From the NCBI RefSeq assembly GCF_000238995.1, contig NC_016638.1, forward strand, positions 496,001 to 560,000: a stretch of 64,000 nt of DNA. Direction: 5' to 3'. Numbering within the stretch: the stretch's first letter is position 1; each line of letters opens with the position of its first letter. A program made the position numbers and the translations under genes. The notes below the pieces were generated by a model. The model had not been told where the DNA came from, searched no databases, and saw only the letters and a list, made by a program, of their open reading frames with translations. This document shows, in pieces, positions 20,637 through 31,896 of this stretch. The stretch comes from Mycoplasma haemocanis str. Illinois (GTDB lineage Bacteria > Bacillota_I > Bacilli_A > Mycoplasmatales > Mycoplasmoidaceae).

Positions 20637-21278
20637 ATGAATAAACTTCTTTTGTCAGCAGCTGGAATAGGAGGAGTTGGAGCTGCCGGCTTAGGTGGGT
20701 ATATATTCTCTAGAGGGAAGTCAACCCCAACAGAAAGAACTTTTAGAACTCATTATTTCGCAGCAATATTGCAAGACAATGATTCCATTTGAGATTCAAA
20801 ATTTAAATCTCTAAAGGACAATGGGCAGCCTACTCACCCGAAATTAGCTGCAGCTAAGACTAAATTTTCCTCCAACGCAGCTGACGAAGAAGCTAAGCTT
20901 CTTCAAAAAGAGGCATGTCGGGAGATATATGATTCCAAACTAAAAGAATCTAATTACTTATCAGACTTTAAGAAATACTGTTCTAAAACAATTAAGGATG
21001 GAGTAACCGGAACTTGAATTGCCGAGGAAAGTACCGATACCAATAAATGAAATCCCCAATTAACTAAATTGAAAGATCATAACGCTTCCATAAATAAAGA
21101 ATTAGATTCAACCCTTCGAACTCTAAAAGAACAATTAGCTTCCGGGTCGGATACCCAATGAGATGTCAACAAGAGAAATACCTTAAAGCAATGATGTGAC
21201 TCCATCCAGGGGTGAATATTTAGAGGAAATTCGGATTCCAAATTTATACAAGCACAACTATATTGCGTTGGCACATAA
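20637..21278 (+). CDS. F1 paralog
   Basis: 213 residues. Leader MNKLLLSAAGIGGVGAAGLGGYIF. Marks: TFRTHYFAAIL, PTHPKLAAAKT, EACREIYDSKL, KYCSKTIKDGV, QWCDSIQGWIFRGN (a TGA Trp replaces the usual Glu before IF), QLYCVGT. Nearest in sequence is 40726-41379, which shares KFTTKADDEEAK-like spacing. Confidence 0.91.
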
Positions 21279-21284
21279 TAATTC

Positions 21285-21899
21285 ATGTCTTTTTATAAGG
21301 TGGCAGTCTTGTCTGGCGGTGTTGCTGCCACAGTAAGTGGAGGGGTATTAGTATCCAAAAGCTCATTATTTAAAAATTCTCCTACCCCTCAGACAGTCAA
21401 AGATAGGTTACAAAACTCTGGTTATTCACTAGATTTAGACGTCAGTAAGTGAAATACCATACATGAAGAATATAAGAAGGCTAACTCCACAACAGATATT
21501 AAATTTCCATCGAACATTAAGGATGTTGAGACTTTAAAAAGGGAATGCTCTAATTATTTAAAGAGTGGGGATGACAATTCTAAATATGAAATCGCCAAGA
21601 GATGATGTGTAGAACCTAAAAAAATATCTGATTTTCTTACTGCATCAGGACTTCATCCTCTTAAGACGGAAGGGGAAGATGATAAATCTAAATGAGAAAA
21701 ATTGGAAGGAGAATATGGGAAGAATACGGCCTCAAAAATTCATAATTGAACATTCAGCAAAGAAAAAGATGCAAATACATGAAAAGAGCTTCAAACCAAG
21801 TGCAAAACTCTTTTGGAATTAAATCCTTGGAGTGGTGATTATGAAATGGCCATGAAAGTCACTAAGATTTGATGTTCGGAAGAGGGGGTTCCTAAGTAG
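21285..21899 (+). CDS. F10 paralog
   Basis: 204 residues. Leader MSFYKVAVLSGGVAATVSGGVLV, then KDRLQNSGYSLDLDVSKW. Module one ECSNYLKSGDD...RWCVEPKKISDFL, module two KCKTLLELNPW...IWCSEEG. Relatives 49313, 53701 and 55780. As at 49313 and 55780, the next gene is an F1-type gene; here TAG and GTG overlap by one base (TAGTG). Confidence 0.91.
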
Positions 21900-22564
21900 T
21901 GAATAAATTAATTCTTTCCACAATTGGAATTGGCGGGGTTGGTGCTACGGGTTTTGGCGGATATATGCTTATTAAAGGAGGTAAAGAATCGTCAGTTATC
22001 CAAAAGCAGGAGACTTTTAAAACTAAATATTCGCGTGCAATATTAAGTGACTCAGATGATTTATGAAATACAAAATTTGATGCTCTTAAAGGGACCGGAC
22101 AACCTTCTTATCAAAAATTAAAAGATGCCAAAACTCAATCCGGTGTAAGCGGATCAGAAACAAAAGCAAAGGGGTTACATAAGAAAGGCTGTCAAGAAAT
22201 ATACGACTCAGAAATAAAGAATTCTCCGTATCTCGCAGATTTTCAAACCTATTGCTCCAAAACAATAAAGGATGCAACCAAAGCCAATAACTGAATTAAT
22301 GCAGAAGCCAACAACGCAAATGGGGATTGAGATCCACAATTAACTAAATTAAAAGGTCATGATGAATCTCAAAAGGGAAATTTAGATAACAAGTTGAAAA
22401 CTTTAATGGATAAATTAAAGCAGTCTGGTCATTCAATTGCTGAAGCAGATAGAAAAGCTTTAAAAGAGTGGTGTGATGCCTCCCAGAACGAAATATTTAT
22501 GGGTGAAACAGATTACAGATTCTCCCATTCTCAACTGTATTGCGTAAAGGAAGCATCGCAGTAG
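21899..22564 (+). CDS. F1 paralog
   Basis: 221 residues from GTG 21899. Leader MNKLILSTIGIGGVGATGFGGYM. Marks: TFKTKYSRAILSDSDDLW, KGCQEIYDSEI, TYCSKTIKDA, NWI, EWCDASQNEIFMGE, QLYCVKEASQ. The GTG start overlapping the previous stop is supported by the immediate NKLIL leader shared with 26355 and 28685. Confidence 0.9.
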
Positions 22565-22573
22565 GGGAGGATA

Positions 22574-23167
22574 ATGGGTAAATTGCTGATTTCGACATTA
22601 GGTCTAGGGGGAGTTAGTGCTACAGTAGCAGGCGGTTTTGGAGCATATTCTCTTTTTAAGGAGAACCCGCGAACTCCTTTTCAACAGAGAATAGATACCA
22701 AAAAAAGAGTAATATTAGAGGCCTTAACGGCTGCTCATGATGGTGTTTGGGCAGAAATAGTAAAGGAATATAAAGGAGACGTTGAGGGAATCCCAAAAGA
22801 CGGAAATATCAAGGAGAAATTAAAGTCATATTGCCAACGAAATAAAGACTCCACATCTGATAAAGAGTTTGAGCAGTACAAGGCGTACTGTACTCGAGAG
22901 AATCTAATTACCAAGCTTTCTACCAATTCAAAGTCTTGAAATGCTTCTAAAGATGTCAAACATTGAAAAACATCCAAAGATACTTACTCAAGCGATGGAA
23001 GTGGAGATTTGCTCATTCCCAAAACCGGAGGAACTGTAGCTAAGGGAGAAGTAACCGAGAAGAACATCATGGATCATTGCGAAACGATATCCACTAAGCC
23101 TTTTATTAATAATCAAGATGCGGATTACAAGAGAGGGGAAAAGTGATGTCTAGTTGCTAATGGCTAA
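22574..23167 (+). CDS. F4 paralog
   Basis: 197 residues. Leader MGKLLISTLGLGGVSATVAGGFG, then TPFQQRIDTKKRVILEAL. Cys: SYCQRN, AYCTRENLITKL, HCETI, DYKRGEKWCLVANG. Subgroup with 48004 and 52464 (TPFSxRI). The last eight bases overlap the F5 start (ATGGCTAA). Confidence 0.91.
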
Positions 23168-23792
23168 TCCCGCTTTAATTAAACTCTCCGTAGTCACTTT
23201 ATCTGCCGGAGGGGTTAGCGTAGTAGGGTGACAGATTTTTAATCATTTAAATAAAGAAGAGGACAAAACAGAAGTCTATTTAACTAAACAAAAAAGAGAA
23301 CGAGCTTCTTCCGCCGAGGAATGGGGAAAGATAAAAGACTTCTATTCTACTGCAGGTCAGTCGGGGTTGATTCCCAGCATTCTCCCACAGAATGTACAAG
23401 CCAATGATATAAAGAATTGATGCGATAGAGAATTAAATAAGCCTCTTAAGGAACAAACTACAGAGAATCTAAGATTAATAGAAACATGATGTTCTAAACC
23501 TCGTACTTTAACTGCACAAATAACTGCCTTAAATAGAGTACCGTTAAACGTAGATACCGAAATAAATAGCAATCCCGATAAGAATACTTGGGAGAATTAC
23601 GCCAATAGCTACAAGACATCTGGAGATAAGTTCAAAATTCAAAAAAAGAATAACAACAACTGAGTGGACTTTACTGCTAGCGAAGCAACTGCTGACATCA
23701 TGAAGGAGTGATGTAAAGATAATGGAAGCAAACAGTACAAACATTCGGAAGATTCCCTATTTGAGACATATCACAAGTGATGCTCTAAATAA
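23160..23792 (+). CDS. F5 paralog
   Basis: 210 residues. Leader MANPALIKLSVVTLSAGGVSVVGWQI. QKRERASSAEEW is shared with 53065. Module one NWCDRELNKPLK...TWCSKPRTLTAQI, module two EWCKDNGSKQYKHSE...KWCSK. Six or more Trp are TGA. Three bases to the F6 gene. Confidence 0.91.
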
Positions 23793-23795
23793 GGC

Positions 23796-24383
23796 ATGAA
23801 TAAGTTAGCTTTTATAGGCGTAGGAATAGCAGGAGGGGGAGGTATTAGTGTTGGAGGATATGCCGCATATACCATGATGCAACCTTCCAACGTGAAGGAA
23901 GCACTCATTAAGAATGGATTCAAGTTAACTTTAGATCTAAATGAACAGGAAAGATCAAAAGCTTGAACTAAAGTGTTAGATACTTACAAAATTGAAGCTA
24001 CTAGTGATACCAAAATCGGCAGTAAGGAGATATCGGCCATCACAGCACAAGACATAGAAAGTTGATGTAAAGAGGCTTTAGAAATGGGAACTAAAAACCA
24101 AAATTATGAGTCTACCTATTCCAAGACCTCCAAATGATGCGTTGTCTATACAACAATATCAGAGAAGCTAACTTCTGAAAATAAGAAACTTTCATCAGAT
24201 ACAAACTCTTTGAAAACTAAATATGAGAGTATGCCAGAAACCCTAAAGACATCCATCACAAGCGACAACGGTCAAGCTGGACAAAAAACCAAGGAATGAT
24301 GTGAAAACAATGTCAAGAGATCCTTTTTGGGAGTTCAAGATATCCATTATCAGAACCTTGCTCAATATTGCTTATCAGCTTAA
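23796..24383 (+). CDS. F6 paralog
   Basis: 195 residues. Leader MNKLAFIGVGIAGGGGISVGGY then YTMMQPSNVKEALIKNGFKLTLDL. Module one SWCKEALEMG...KWCVVYTTISEKL, module two EWCENNVKRSFLG...QYCLSA. All four Cys-linked Trp are TGA. Sister of 17493-18071; its 3-prime end is preserved again in the relic at 26976-27158. Confidence 0.91.
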
Positions 24384-24386
24384 TTA

Positions 24387-25001
24387 ATGTCTTACTTAAA
24401 GGTTGGGGCGATCACATTGGGAACTGTAGGAGCCACAAGTGGAGGATATTTCGCTTATCCATACTTGTTTCCAGAGAGAACCCTTTTGGATGAGCTTAAA
24501 TCCAAGAACAAACTAGTAATAGATAAGAATCAGAGTCAATGAACTCTAAAGAAGGAGCTTTATAACAAGAATAACAATAACCATAAGATAGCCATTGACG
24601 GTAAAGAAAAAATAAGCATTACTGAGGATGAATTAAAGCAATGGTGCTCCGATAACCTAAAGTCACCTTATTCCTCAGAAAAGGACTCTATCCTGGGTAA
24701 GGTTGAGAAATGATGTTTAAGACCTAATATAAAGGAAGCTTTATCAAAGGAAGAAAAAGAAATCATTCCCTTTGAAGGAACCACAATCGATTCTGCTTGA
24801 GAAACTAAGTTAACTACACATTCAACCAATGTGAAGGGAGAATTAATAGACAAATGGAAATTACCTGCTTCTTCAGAGGGAGCAGATAAAGTTAACAAAG
24901 AATCATTAAGAGATGTTTGCCGTCAAAAAATAGAAGGTGAGTATATTTCTGAGAGTGATGAAAATTACACCCTATCTAAGAAGTGATGTTTGAAGCCTTA
25001 G
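24387..25001 (+). CDS. F2 paralog, cassette copy 1
   Basis: 204 residues. Leader MSYLKVGAITLGTVGATSGGYF, then YPYLFPERTLLDELKSKNK and QWTLKKELY. ELKQWCSDNL, EKWCLRPNIKEAL, VCRQKIEGEY...KKWCLKP. The first 190 or so bases differ from 27163-27777 at only a handful of positions, while the 3-prime half is more diverged. Confidence 0.91.
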
Positions 25002-25007
25002 TAGAGA

Positions 25008-25649
25008 ATGGCAAGTAAATTTCTAATACCTAGTGTGGTATTGGCAAGTGGTGGAATTGGTGCGGCCGGAGTGGGAGGTTATATGGCTTGAACTAAAGGA
25101 AAAGAAACCTTCAGAAACAAATATTCAAAAGCAATTCTTGCAGATAGTGACAGCTTGTGAGATACTAAATTTGCTTCTTTCAAGAAAGATGGGAAACCAA
25201 AACATCCCACTTTGATCAGCGCAAAATCCAAAGATTCTTCTTCCGGAGATAATACAGCTAAGGAACTATATAAACAGGGATGTCAAGAGATATATGATTC
25301 TGATTGAAATAATTCTTCCTACTTCGATGACTTCAAATCTTACTGCGCTAAAACAGTAAAAGAAGGAATTGAAAATTCCAAAAAATGAATAAGTGAAGAA
25401 ACCACTAACAAGGGTAAGTGGGATACTAAATTAACTAACTTAAAAACTCATAACCCATCTCAAAATAAAACTCTTGATCAAAAGTTAGAGGCACTGAAAA
25501 CCCAATTATCCAACATTGCGGAAAGTAGCTTTCAAGAAGGTCACAGAAAGTTACTTAAAGAGTGGTGTGAGTCTTCTCAAGGAGAGATATTTATGGGAAA
25601 TGATGATTTCAAAACCATTCATTCCTCCCTTTATTGTGTAGAGTCCTAA
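25008..25649 (+). CDS. F1 paralog, cassette copy 1
   Basis: 213 residues. Leader MASKFLIPSVVLASGGIGAAGVGGYM, then TFRNKYSKAILADSDSLW, HPTLISAKS, QGCQEIYDSDWNNSSYFDDF, SYCAKTVKEGI, EWCESSQGEIFMGN, SLYCVES. Copy two at 27784 shares the first residues (SKFLIPSVVLA) exactly but is diverged after the leader. Confidence 0.91.
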
Positions 25650-25717
25650 TTTACTCAAGTTTTAACTCCAACCATAAAAGAACGAAAATGTACCATATCT
25701 AATCGACAAGAGAAATT

Positions 25718-26362
25718 ATGACAAATGCGTTACTGGCAAAAGTAGGGATTGCCTTTCTTGCCTTAAGTGGTGCGGGAGCTCTTGGATGAAAAATAGTTTT
25801 CGATCAATCAAAAGAGAAAACGATAAATTCATACCTTCTTAGTCGCGGAAGAGATCTTCCTATTAGCGATCAAGATTGGGAAAATATAAAAGACTTCTAC
25901 TCCAAAGATGAAAGCGAGAATCCAATTACGGGAATTCCAAAAAGCGGTATTACTAAGGAAAAGATCAAGGCTTGATGCGAACAAGAGGCTACAAAACCCC
26001 TAAAAGAGCATTCCAAGGATAAATTACATTCAATAGAGACATGATGTTCTAAAGCCAGAACATTATCTGAACAAATAACCACGTTAGGAAAAAAGAAACT
26101 GGATACTGATACAACCAAAGATAGCAATCCCGATAAGACTAAGTGAGAGGAAAATGAGAAGAGTTACAAGGTAACTGGGCATGGATTCAAAATTAAGAAA
26201 AAGAATAATGGTGGCACCAATAACTGAGTGGATCTTCCTGAAACTGAGGGCACTTCTGAACTAATGAAAACTTGATGTAAAGAACACTCAGAGAAACACT
26301 TTAAATACCAAGAAGAAGCTCTATTCCAGACATGGCAAAAATGATGCAGTAAAGATGCATAA
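25718..26362 (+). CDS. F5 paralog, cassette copy 1
   Basis: 214 residues. Leader MTNALLAKVGIAFLALSGAGALGWKI (Lys in place of Gln in GWQI). Module one AWCEQEATKPLK...TWCSKARTLSEQI, module two TWCKEHSEKHFKYQE...KWCSKDA. All Cys-linked Trp are TGA. The stop overlaps the next start by eight bases (ATGCATAA). Its second copy survives only as a relic at 28447-28690. Confidence 0.91.
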
Positions 26363-26975
26363 ATTAATTCTGGCATCGACAGGAACTGTGGCCGCAAGTG
26401 GATTGGGTATTGGAAGTTATGTTTTATTTTTTAAAAATTCGGAAACTATAAGTAACAAATACAAGTCAGCCCTTTTGAATGATTCTTCTGACCTATGAGA
26501 CAAGAAATGAGAGAAACTTAAGTCTTCAAACTCAGAAGTCTTTCACGAAACTCTAAAGAGAGCCAAGGAAAAAGCAAGCAGCGACGAAGCTACATCCAAG
26601 AGTCTTCATAAACAAGGCTGTAAGGAAATATATTCCTCCCCTTTGAAGAACTCCCAATATCTTAAAGATCTTAAGCATTACTGCTCCAAGAATATCTCGG
26701 ATGTAGTTACCGGAGGAAACTGAATAAATGAGGATTATACAAGTAGCACTAAATGAGATTCTTCATTAACAGCCCTTAAGAGCAACAAACAATCCAAATT
26801 ACCCAAGTTTTTAGAGGAATTAGTTTCTCAAATAACTGCCAAAGATGCCACATTTCACCAACAAGATAGACAACTATTAAAGAATTGGTGTGACATGGCG
26901 AAAGATTCAATTGCGACTGATGATTTAAAAGATGTAATCTCCAATGCTCAGCTGTATTGTTTATCCAAGAACTAA
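26355..26975 (+). CDS. divergent F1 paralog, cassette copy 1
   Basis: 206 residues. Leader MHKLILASTGTVAASGLGIGSYVLFF. Retains SNKYKSALLNDSSDLW, QGCKEIYSSPLKNSQYLKDL, HYCSKNISDVV, NWI, NWCDMAKDSI, QLYCLSKN, but the PTHP and MGD motifs are missing. Copy two is 28685-29305, with the leader and next 60 residues nearly unchanged. Confidence 0.91.
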
Positions 26976-27158
26976 GGGCTCCTAGATATAAATTTTTAAA
27001 GTAAAAGACTTGAGAATTTACTATCTCTAGCAACAAAATACAAAAACGTTAGAAACCAAAAATAAGGAATAGACTCTTTTAACAACGTATGAGAATGTGC
27101 CAAAAGCTTTAAATATATCCATTATCAGAACCTTACTAGATATTGCATAGCAGCTTAA
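26976..27158 (+). pseudogene. F6 relic, cassette copy 2
   Basis: No start or long frame. A piece near 27085-27120 resembles the TATGAGAGTATGCCAGAAACC part of 23796-24383, and the last 40 bases (CATTATCAGAACCTTACTAGATATTGCATAGCAGCTTAA) match its end with a TAG inserted by point change. The leader and first module are deleted. Confidence 0.75.
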
Positions 27159-27162
27159 TTTC

Positions 27163-27777
27163 ATGTCTTACTTAAAGATTGGAGCGATCACATTGGGAAC
27201 TGTAGGAGCCACAAGTGGAGGATATTTTGCGTATCCATACTTGTTTCCAGAGAGAACCCTTTTGGATGAGCTTAAATCCAAGAACAAACTAGTAATAGAT
27301 GAGAATCAGAGTCAATGAACTCTAAAGAAGGAACTTTATAACAAAGATAGCCACAACTCCAAGATATCTATTGGAAGAATAGAAAAGACAAGCATTACTG
27401 AGGATGAATTAAAGCAGTGGTGCTCCGATAACCTAAAGTCACCTTATTCCCCGGAAAAGGACTCTATCCTGGGTAAGGTCGAGAAATGATGTTTAAAGCC
27501 TAATATAAAGGAAGCCTTATCAAGAGAAACAAAGGCAATAATTCCTTTTGAAGGAAACGAAATAGATTCCAATTGAAAAACTAAGTTAACTACATATTCC
27601 AACAAGATTCAGGAGGAATTAATAGGTAAATGAAAATTACCCACTTCTGCAAATGAAACCAACAAAGTTAGCGAGGAGTCCTTAAGGGATGCTTGTAAAT
27701 TAAAAGTAGAGGGAGAATATATTTCAGAAAATGATGAAGATTACACTCTGTCAAAGAAGTGGTGTTTGAAACCCTAA
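27163..27777 (+). CDS. F2 paralog, cassette copy 2
   Basis: 204 residues. Leader MSYLKIGAITLGTVGATSGGYF and YPYLFPERTLLDELKSK as in 24387. Middle part (SNTSKISIGRIEK) diverged. Cys: QWCSDNL, EKWCLKPNIKEAL, ACKLKVEGEY...KKWCLKP. The sharp change from near-identity to moderate similarity within the gene suggests gene conversion or unequal selection. Confidence 0.91.
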
Positions 27778-27783
27778 TAGACA

Positions 27784-28446
27784 ATGACTAGTAAATTTTT
27801 AATACCAAGTGTAGTATTAGCAGGTAGTGCAGTTGGAGCAGGAGGATATTTATTATTTTCAAATCAAGGCAAGGAGCATGTTAAGACCAATCGGCCAGAA
27901 ACTTTCAGAAGTAGATATTCGAAATCCATTCTTTCTGAAGGTGACAATTTATGAGATACTAAATTTGAAGCCCTAAAAAACAACGAAACACCAGCTAATC
28001 AGAAATTACTAGATGCAAAATTAAAGCACACTTCTGATACTAATGCAGCTAAGAAATTGCATAAACAGGGATGTCGCGAGATATATGACTCTCCAATAAA
28101 AGAATCTATCCATCTAAAGGACTTCAAGACTTATTGCGCCAAAACCATTAAAGATGGAATTACCAAGCCGGAGACTTGAATTTCACAAGAAGACACTAAA
28201 AATACAGGAAAGTGAGATCCAAAGCTTACCGCTTTAAAAGACCATACAGACCAGAAATCAGGTTCGTTAGATGAATCCCTTGCAACTTTAAAAAATAAAT
28301 TATCATCCGGTTCTACAAGATCTTGAAATGAAAGCGAAAGAAATGAACTTAAGAACTGATGTAAAACTGTTGAGGGAGAAGTATTTGAAGGGGAAGAGAA
28401 TATTAAATTTGCTAATGCGAAGTTGTACTGTACAAGTAACCAATAG
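27784..28446 (+). CDS. F1 paralog, cassette copy 2
   Basis: 220 residues. Leader MTSKFLIPSVVLAGSAVGAGGYLL. Marks: TFRSRYSKSILSEGDNLW, QGCREIYDSPIKESIHLKDF, TYCAKTIKDGI, TWI, NWCKTVEGEVFEGE, KLYCTSNQ. Ten codons longer than copy one because of extra residues after the leader. The region 28447-28690 downstream holds the F5 relic. Confidence 0.91.
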
Positions 28447-28690
28447 ATATCAAAGATAGAATCACTCCACAATTCAGAAACATTCTTTCTAATGAGTTGG
28501 TGATACTTGAGCTTTGTAGATGAAAAGTAATTTTTAATCAACCAAAAGCGAAAACCATAAATTCGCACCTTCTTAACTGGGAAAGGGAAGATTCCCGAAG
28601 ACTAGGTAACCTCGGATTTAATGAAAACTTGATATAAGGAGCATCTAGATAAGCTCTTTAAATGTCAAAAATGATTCAGTAAAGATGAAT
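28447..28690 (+). pseudogene. F5 relic, cassette copy 2
   Basis: Pieces recall 25718-26362: AATGAGTTGGTGATACTTGAGC (leader, GA(G)CTCTTGGATGAAAAATAG), CAACCAAAAGCGAAAACCATAAATTC, a remnant of the LLSRGR part, then ACCTCGGATTTAATGAAAACTTGATATAAGGAGCATC and AAAAATGATTCAGTAAAGATGAATAA. The centre is deleted and frames are broken; WC codons have changed (TGATAT, TGATTC). Confidence 0.75.
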
Positions 28691-29305
28691 AAATTAATTC
28701 TGGCATCAACAGGAACTGTTGCCGCAAGTGGATTGGGTATTGGGAGTTATGTTTTATTTTTTAAAAATTCGGAAACTATAAGTAACAAATACAAGTCAGC
28801 TCTCTTGGGTGACTCTTCCAACCTATGAGACAAGAAATGAGAGAAGCTTAAGTCTTCAAACTCAGAGATCTTTCACGAAACTTTAAAGAGGGCCAAGGAA
28901 AAAGCGACAAGCGACCCAACCGTATCCAAGAGTCTTCATAAACAAGGATGTAAGGAAATATATTCTTCCCCGTTGAAGAATTCCAAATATCTTAAAGATC
29001 TTAAAAATTACTGTTCCAAAAATGTCTCTGACGTAGTTACTGAAGGAAATTGGATAAATGAAGACTATAACAGTAGTACCAAATGAGATACTTCATTAAA
29101 AGCTCTTAAGAATAATAAACAATCCAAATTACCTAAGTATTTGGAGGATTTAGTTGGTAACTTACCTAATACAGGCGACACGTTCCAAGCACAAGATAGA
29201 CAATTATTAAAGCATTGATGTGATATGGCGCAGAATGAAATTGTAACTGATGACTTGCAAAGCTTAATTTCCAATGCCAAACTTTACTGTCTATCCAATA
29301 GCTAA
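28685..29305 (+). CDS. divergent F1 paralog, cassette copy 2
   Basis: 206 residues, the same length as copy one at 26355. Leader MNKLILASTGTVAASGLGIGSYVLFF. QGCKEIYSSPLKNSKYLKDL, NYCSKNVSDVV, NWI, HWCDMAQNEI, KLYCLSNS. The start lies within the tail of the F5 relic, keeping the original ATG-to-stop junction. Followed by the F8 block after 13 bases. Confidence 0.91.
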
Positions 29306-29318
29306 AGATACCTAAAAT

Positions 29319-29948
29319 ATGAATTTACTGAAGTTAGTAGTTGGAGCTGCAGGAATAGCTGGGGTAGGCGCCTTAGGAACTTACTATTCTGGAGTCTTTT
29401 CGTCCAAGAAGAATGACATTAGGGGGAAATTAATAAAGAGTAAATGAACTATACTGGAAGACTTCAAAGATGAACATAAGAGTCATTGAAGTACTGCATT
29501 AAGTAAATACAAGGAAAAGCATACAGGAAATACCAATTTAACTGAATCACAGTTGAAGGATATATGTAAGAATCTATTGAATTCTGAAGATGATAAGAAC
29601 TACGAAGAAGCTCGCAGATATTGTGTAGTTCCTAGAAAAATTTCAGAGAGATTATCAGATTTAAATCTTCAACTATTAGACATTACTAATGGCAATTCCC
29701 CTAGCAATAAAAATCAAACTCAATGAACTTCTCTAGCCACAAAATATAAGACATCAGGAACTGGAAATATTCAATTGGACGACTTAGCAGCTAGTTCTAT
29801 AAATGATGCAAATACTAATTGAACAAATCTTAGAGATAAATGTAAAGCAGTTTCCGAAAAGGATCATTGATCAGAAAAATATGATGAACTGGTAGATAAT
29901 TCCAAGACTTGATGTACTCTGCAAGGGTTTGATACGATTCCTAAGTAA
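29319..29948 (+). CDS. F8 paralog, block position 1
   Basis: 209 residues. Leader MNLLKLVVGAAGIAGVGALGTYYSGVFSS, the YYSGVFS being shared only with 59094. HWSTALSKYKEKH, ICKNLLNSEDDKNYEEARRYCVVPRKISERL, module two KCKAVSEKDHWSEKY...TWCTLQGFDTIPK. Most Trp are TGA. The 79 bases to the next gene are the longest gap inside this block, so a new transcription start at 29949-30027 is possible. Confidence 0.91.
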
Positions 29949-30027
29949 AGTAACTTGACTTAGGTAGTGGGTGAAAATCTTTAAATAATCAAGTATCTCT
30001 TAATATTGAAGATTCTTCCATAACTAA

Positions 30028-30639
30028 ATGTCTAAATTAGTATTTTCATCCCTAGCTGGGCTTGGTGGTGCTGTCGGAATAGGTGGCGGGATATATCTAC
30101 TAAATAAGAATTCTGAGAGCCTAAATACTGAAAAAAGAAAGACCGTTAAATCCAAATTACAATCTGAGAAATTTACACCCTTAAATTCCGGAGATAGTCA
30201 CTGGAATAAACTGAAGGAAGAATACAATAAAGTCAAAGGAGAGGCTTCTAAGGTGTTCAAAACTAGTGATTCTCCTATTGATGAAAATCAACTAAAAGAG
30301 TTGTGTAGAGTAGCTCTGGAAAAAGACGAGGATGATGAGTCTTATTCAAAGGCCAAAAGATGATGCGTTGTTCCTGTTGATATTTCAACCCATTTAAAGA
30401 ATTGAAATCTAACGGCTTTGCCAACTGGAGATAGTGGTACTAATGGTCAGAACGAATGAACTACCTTATCCTCCACATATAATTCTTCAAGTCACAAAAT
30501 AGCCGGGGTGCAAACTTTAAACTCCCCCGAGTGACAGACTCTAAAAAATGAATGTAAAAAACTCGGGGATAAGAAGAACTATGAGGATGACTTTGATGCT
30601 TCCTTTTCATCTTCAAAGATTTGATGTGTAAAGAAATAA
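30028..30639 (+). CDS. F8 paralog, block position 2
   Basis: 203 residues. Leader MSKLVFSSLAGLGGAVGIGGGIYLLN. HWNKLKEEYNKVKGEASKVF, LCRVALEKDE...RWCVVPVDISTHLKNW, module two ECKKLGDKKNYEDDFDAS...IWCVKK. Counterpart 59745-60353. One base separates it from the next start. Confidence 0.91.
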
Positions 30640-30640
30640 G

Positions 30641-31276
30641 ATGAATTCTTTAAAGCTAGGACTGTCTTTATTAGGTGGTACGGGAATAGTAAGTACAGCA
30701 GTTGCCGGAGCCTATCATTATGGATACTTTTCCTCTAAAACCAATACCATAAAAGATAGACTGATCAACGAGAAATATCAGCTACTGAAGGAAGGGGATT
30801 CAAGTCACTGGACAGAATCTCTTAAAAAATACAAAGAAAAGCACCCTAGCGAATCTTCCTACGACGAACCTAAAATTAAGAAATTATGTCAAGATCTTGT
30901 GGGGAGAGTGAATTTTAGTAAAGAGGACTATAACAAAGCCAAAAAGTATTGTGTAGTTCCCCAAACAATCTCCGAAAGGCTTAAAGCTTTAGAGTTTACT
31001 TTATTAGACACTAACGGCTCTAATTCAACAACAAAATGAAAATCCTTATCTGACGAATATAAAAATACGGGGGAGAATGATAAGAAATTAAGTGATTTAA
31101 ATAAGTCTGAAGTTGGAAATGGCGATTCAAATGGAGATAAGCTTAAAAGCAAATGCAAAGATGTATCTTCCAAAACTCATTGGGAAGATAACTACGATTC
31201 CCTTTTAGAAAATACAAAACGTTGGTGTACTGAGGAAGGCTTTAAACAACTTCCACAATCCACTTCACAACAGTAA
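30641..31276 (+). CDS. F8 paralog, block position 3
   Basis: 211 residues. Leader MNSLKLGLSLLGGTGIVSTAVAGAY. HWTESLKKYKEKH, LCQDLVGRVNFSKEDYNKAKKYCVVPQTISERL, module two KCKDVSSKTHWEDNYDSLLENTKRWCTEEGFKQLPQ. Counterpart 60355-61002, which also starts MNS and ends with a Gln-rich tail. Its TAA shares one base with the next ATG. Confidence 0.91.
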
Positions 31277-31896
31277 TGTCCAAATTAGCGTTAGTCTCTG
31301 TTGTGGGAGTAGGGGCTGTCGGAACCGGGGGAATCGGAGTATATCACTTTTACTTTAAAGACATTAGGTCAAACGATAAGAATCTAAGATCTCTATTAGT
31401 TGCAAAGAAATTTAAGATACTCACCAATGAACAAGAAGATCAGACACATTGAGAGACACTAAAAGCTGAATACGATAAGGTTAAAAGCAATCCCGACAAA
31501 TCTTTCAAAGTTACTGATAAAGCAATAACAGTAGATGACTTAAAAGCCTTTTGTAAAGATCATTTAAATAGCAAAAGAGAGGACTTATATTCAAAAGTAA
31601 AGAAATGGTGTGTAGTCCCTGTAACTATTGTTAATCATTTAAAAAATCTAAATTTAACTCCTTTGTCTACAGAAACAAGTGGAGAACCAGATAAAGCAAA
31701 ATGGGAAGCTTTAGCTGATAATTACAACAAATCTGAAGATAAGATATCTGGTCTTTCAATTTCCAACAAGGGTGAGTGAACTAAGCTTAGGGAAAAGTGT
31801 AAGGAATTAGGCGCAAAGAAAAATTATGAGGATGAATTTGATGCAAATTTGAAGTCTTCAATACGATGATGTGCTCTCCCTAATACTTCTGAATAA
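31276..31896 (+). CDS. F8 paralog, block position 4
   Basis: 206 residues. Leader MSKLALVSVVGVGAVGTGGIGVYHFYFK; the VYHFYFK end is matched by IYNFYLK in 61002 and by IYHLYS in 34445. ALKAFCKDHLNSKREDLYSKVKKWCVVPVTIVNHLKNL, module two KCKELGAKKNYEDEFDAN...RWCALPNTSE. First WC uses TGG, last uses TGA. One-base overlap on both sides. Confidence 0.91.

Larger units (their letters stand above)
23796..26975 (+). repeat. five-gene cassette, intact copy
   Basis: Order F6 (23796), F2 (24387), F1 (25008), F5 (25718), divergent F1 (26355). The next 2.3 kb (26976-29305) repeats this order with F6 and F5 decayed. Stretches of F2 and of the divergent F1 are almost identical between copies at the DNA level, so the duplication is recent compared with other paralogs here. 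Confidence 0.85.
26976..29305 (+). repeat. five-gene cassette, second copy with two decayed genes
   Basis: F6 relic (26976-27158), F2 (27163), F1 (27784), F5 relic (28447-28690), divergent F1 (28685), in the order of 23796-26975. The first and fourth genes are lost, the other three remain open. Confidence 0.85.

Noticed and set aside
28131..28568. 145-codon minus-strand ORF
   Set aside because: Runs across the end of F1 gene 27784-28446 and the F5 relic; no leader and no paralog.
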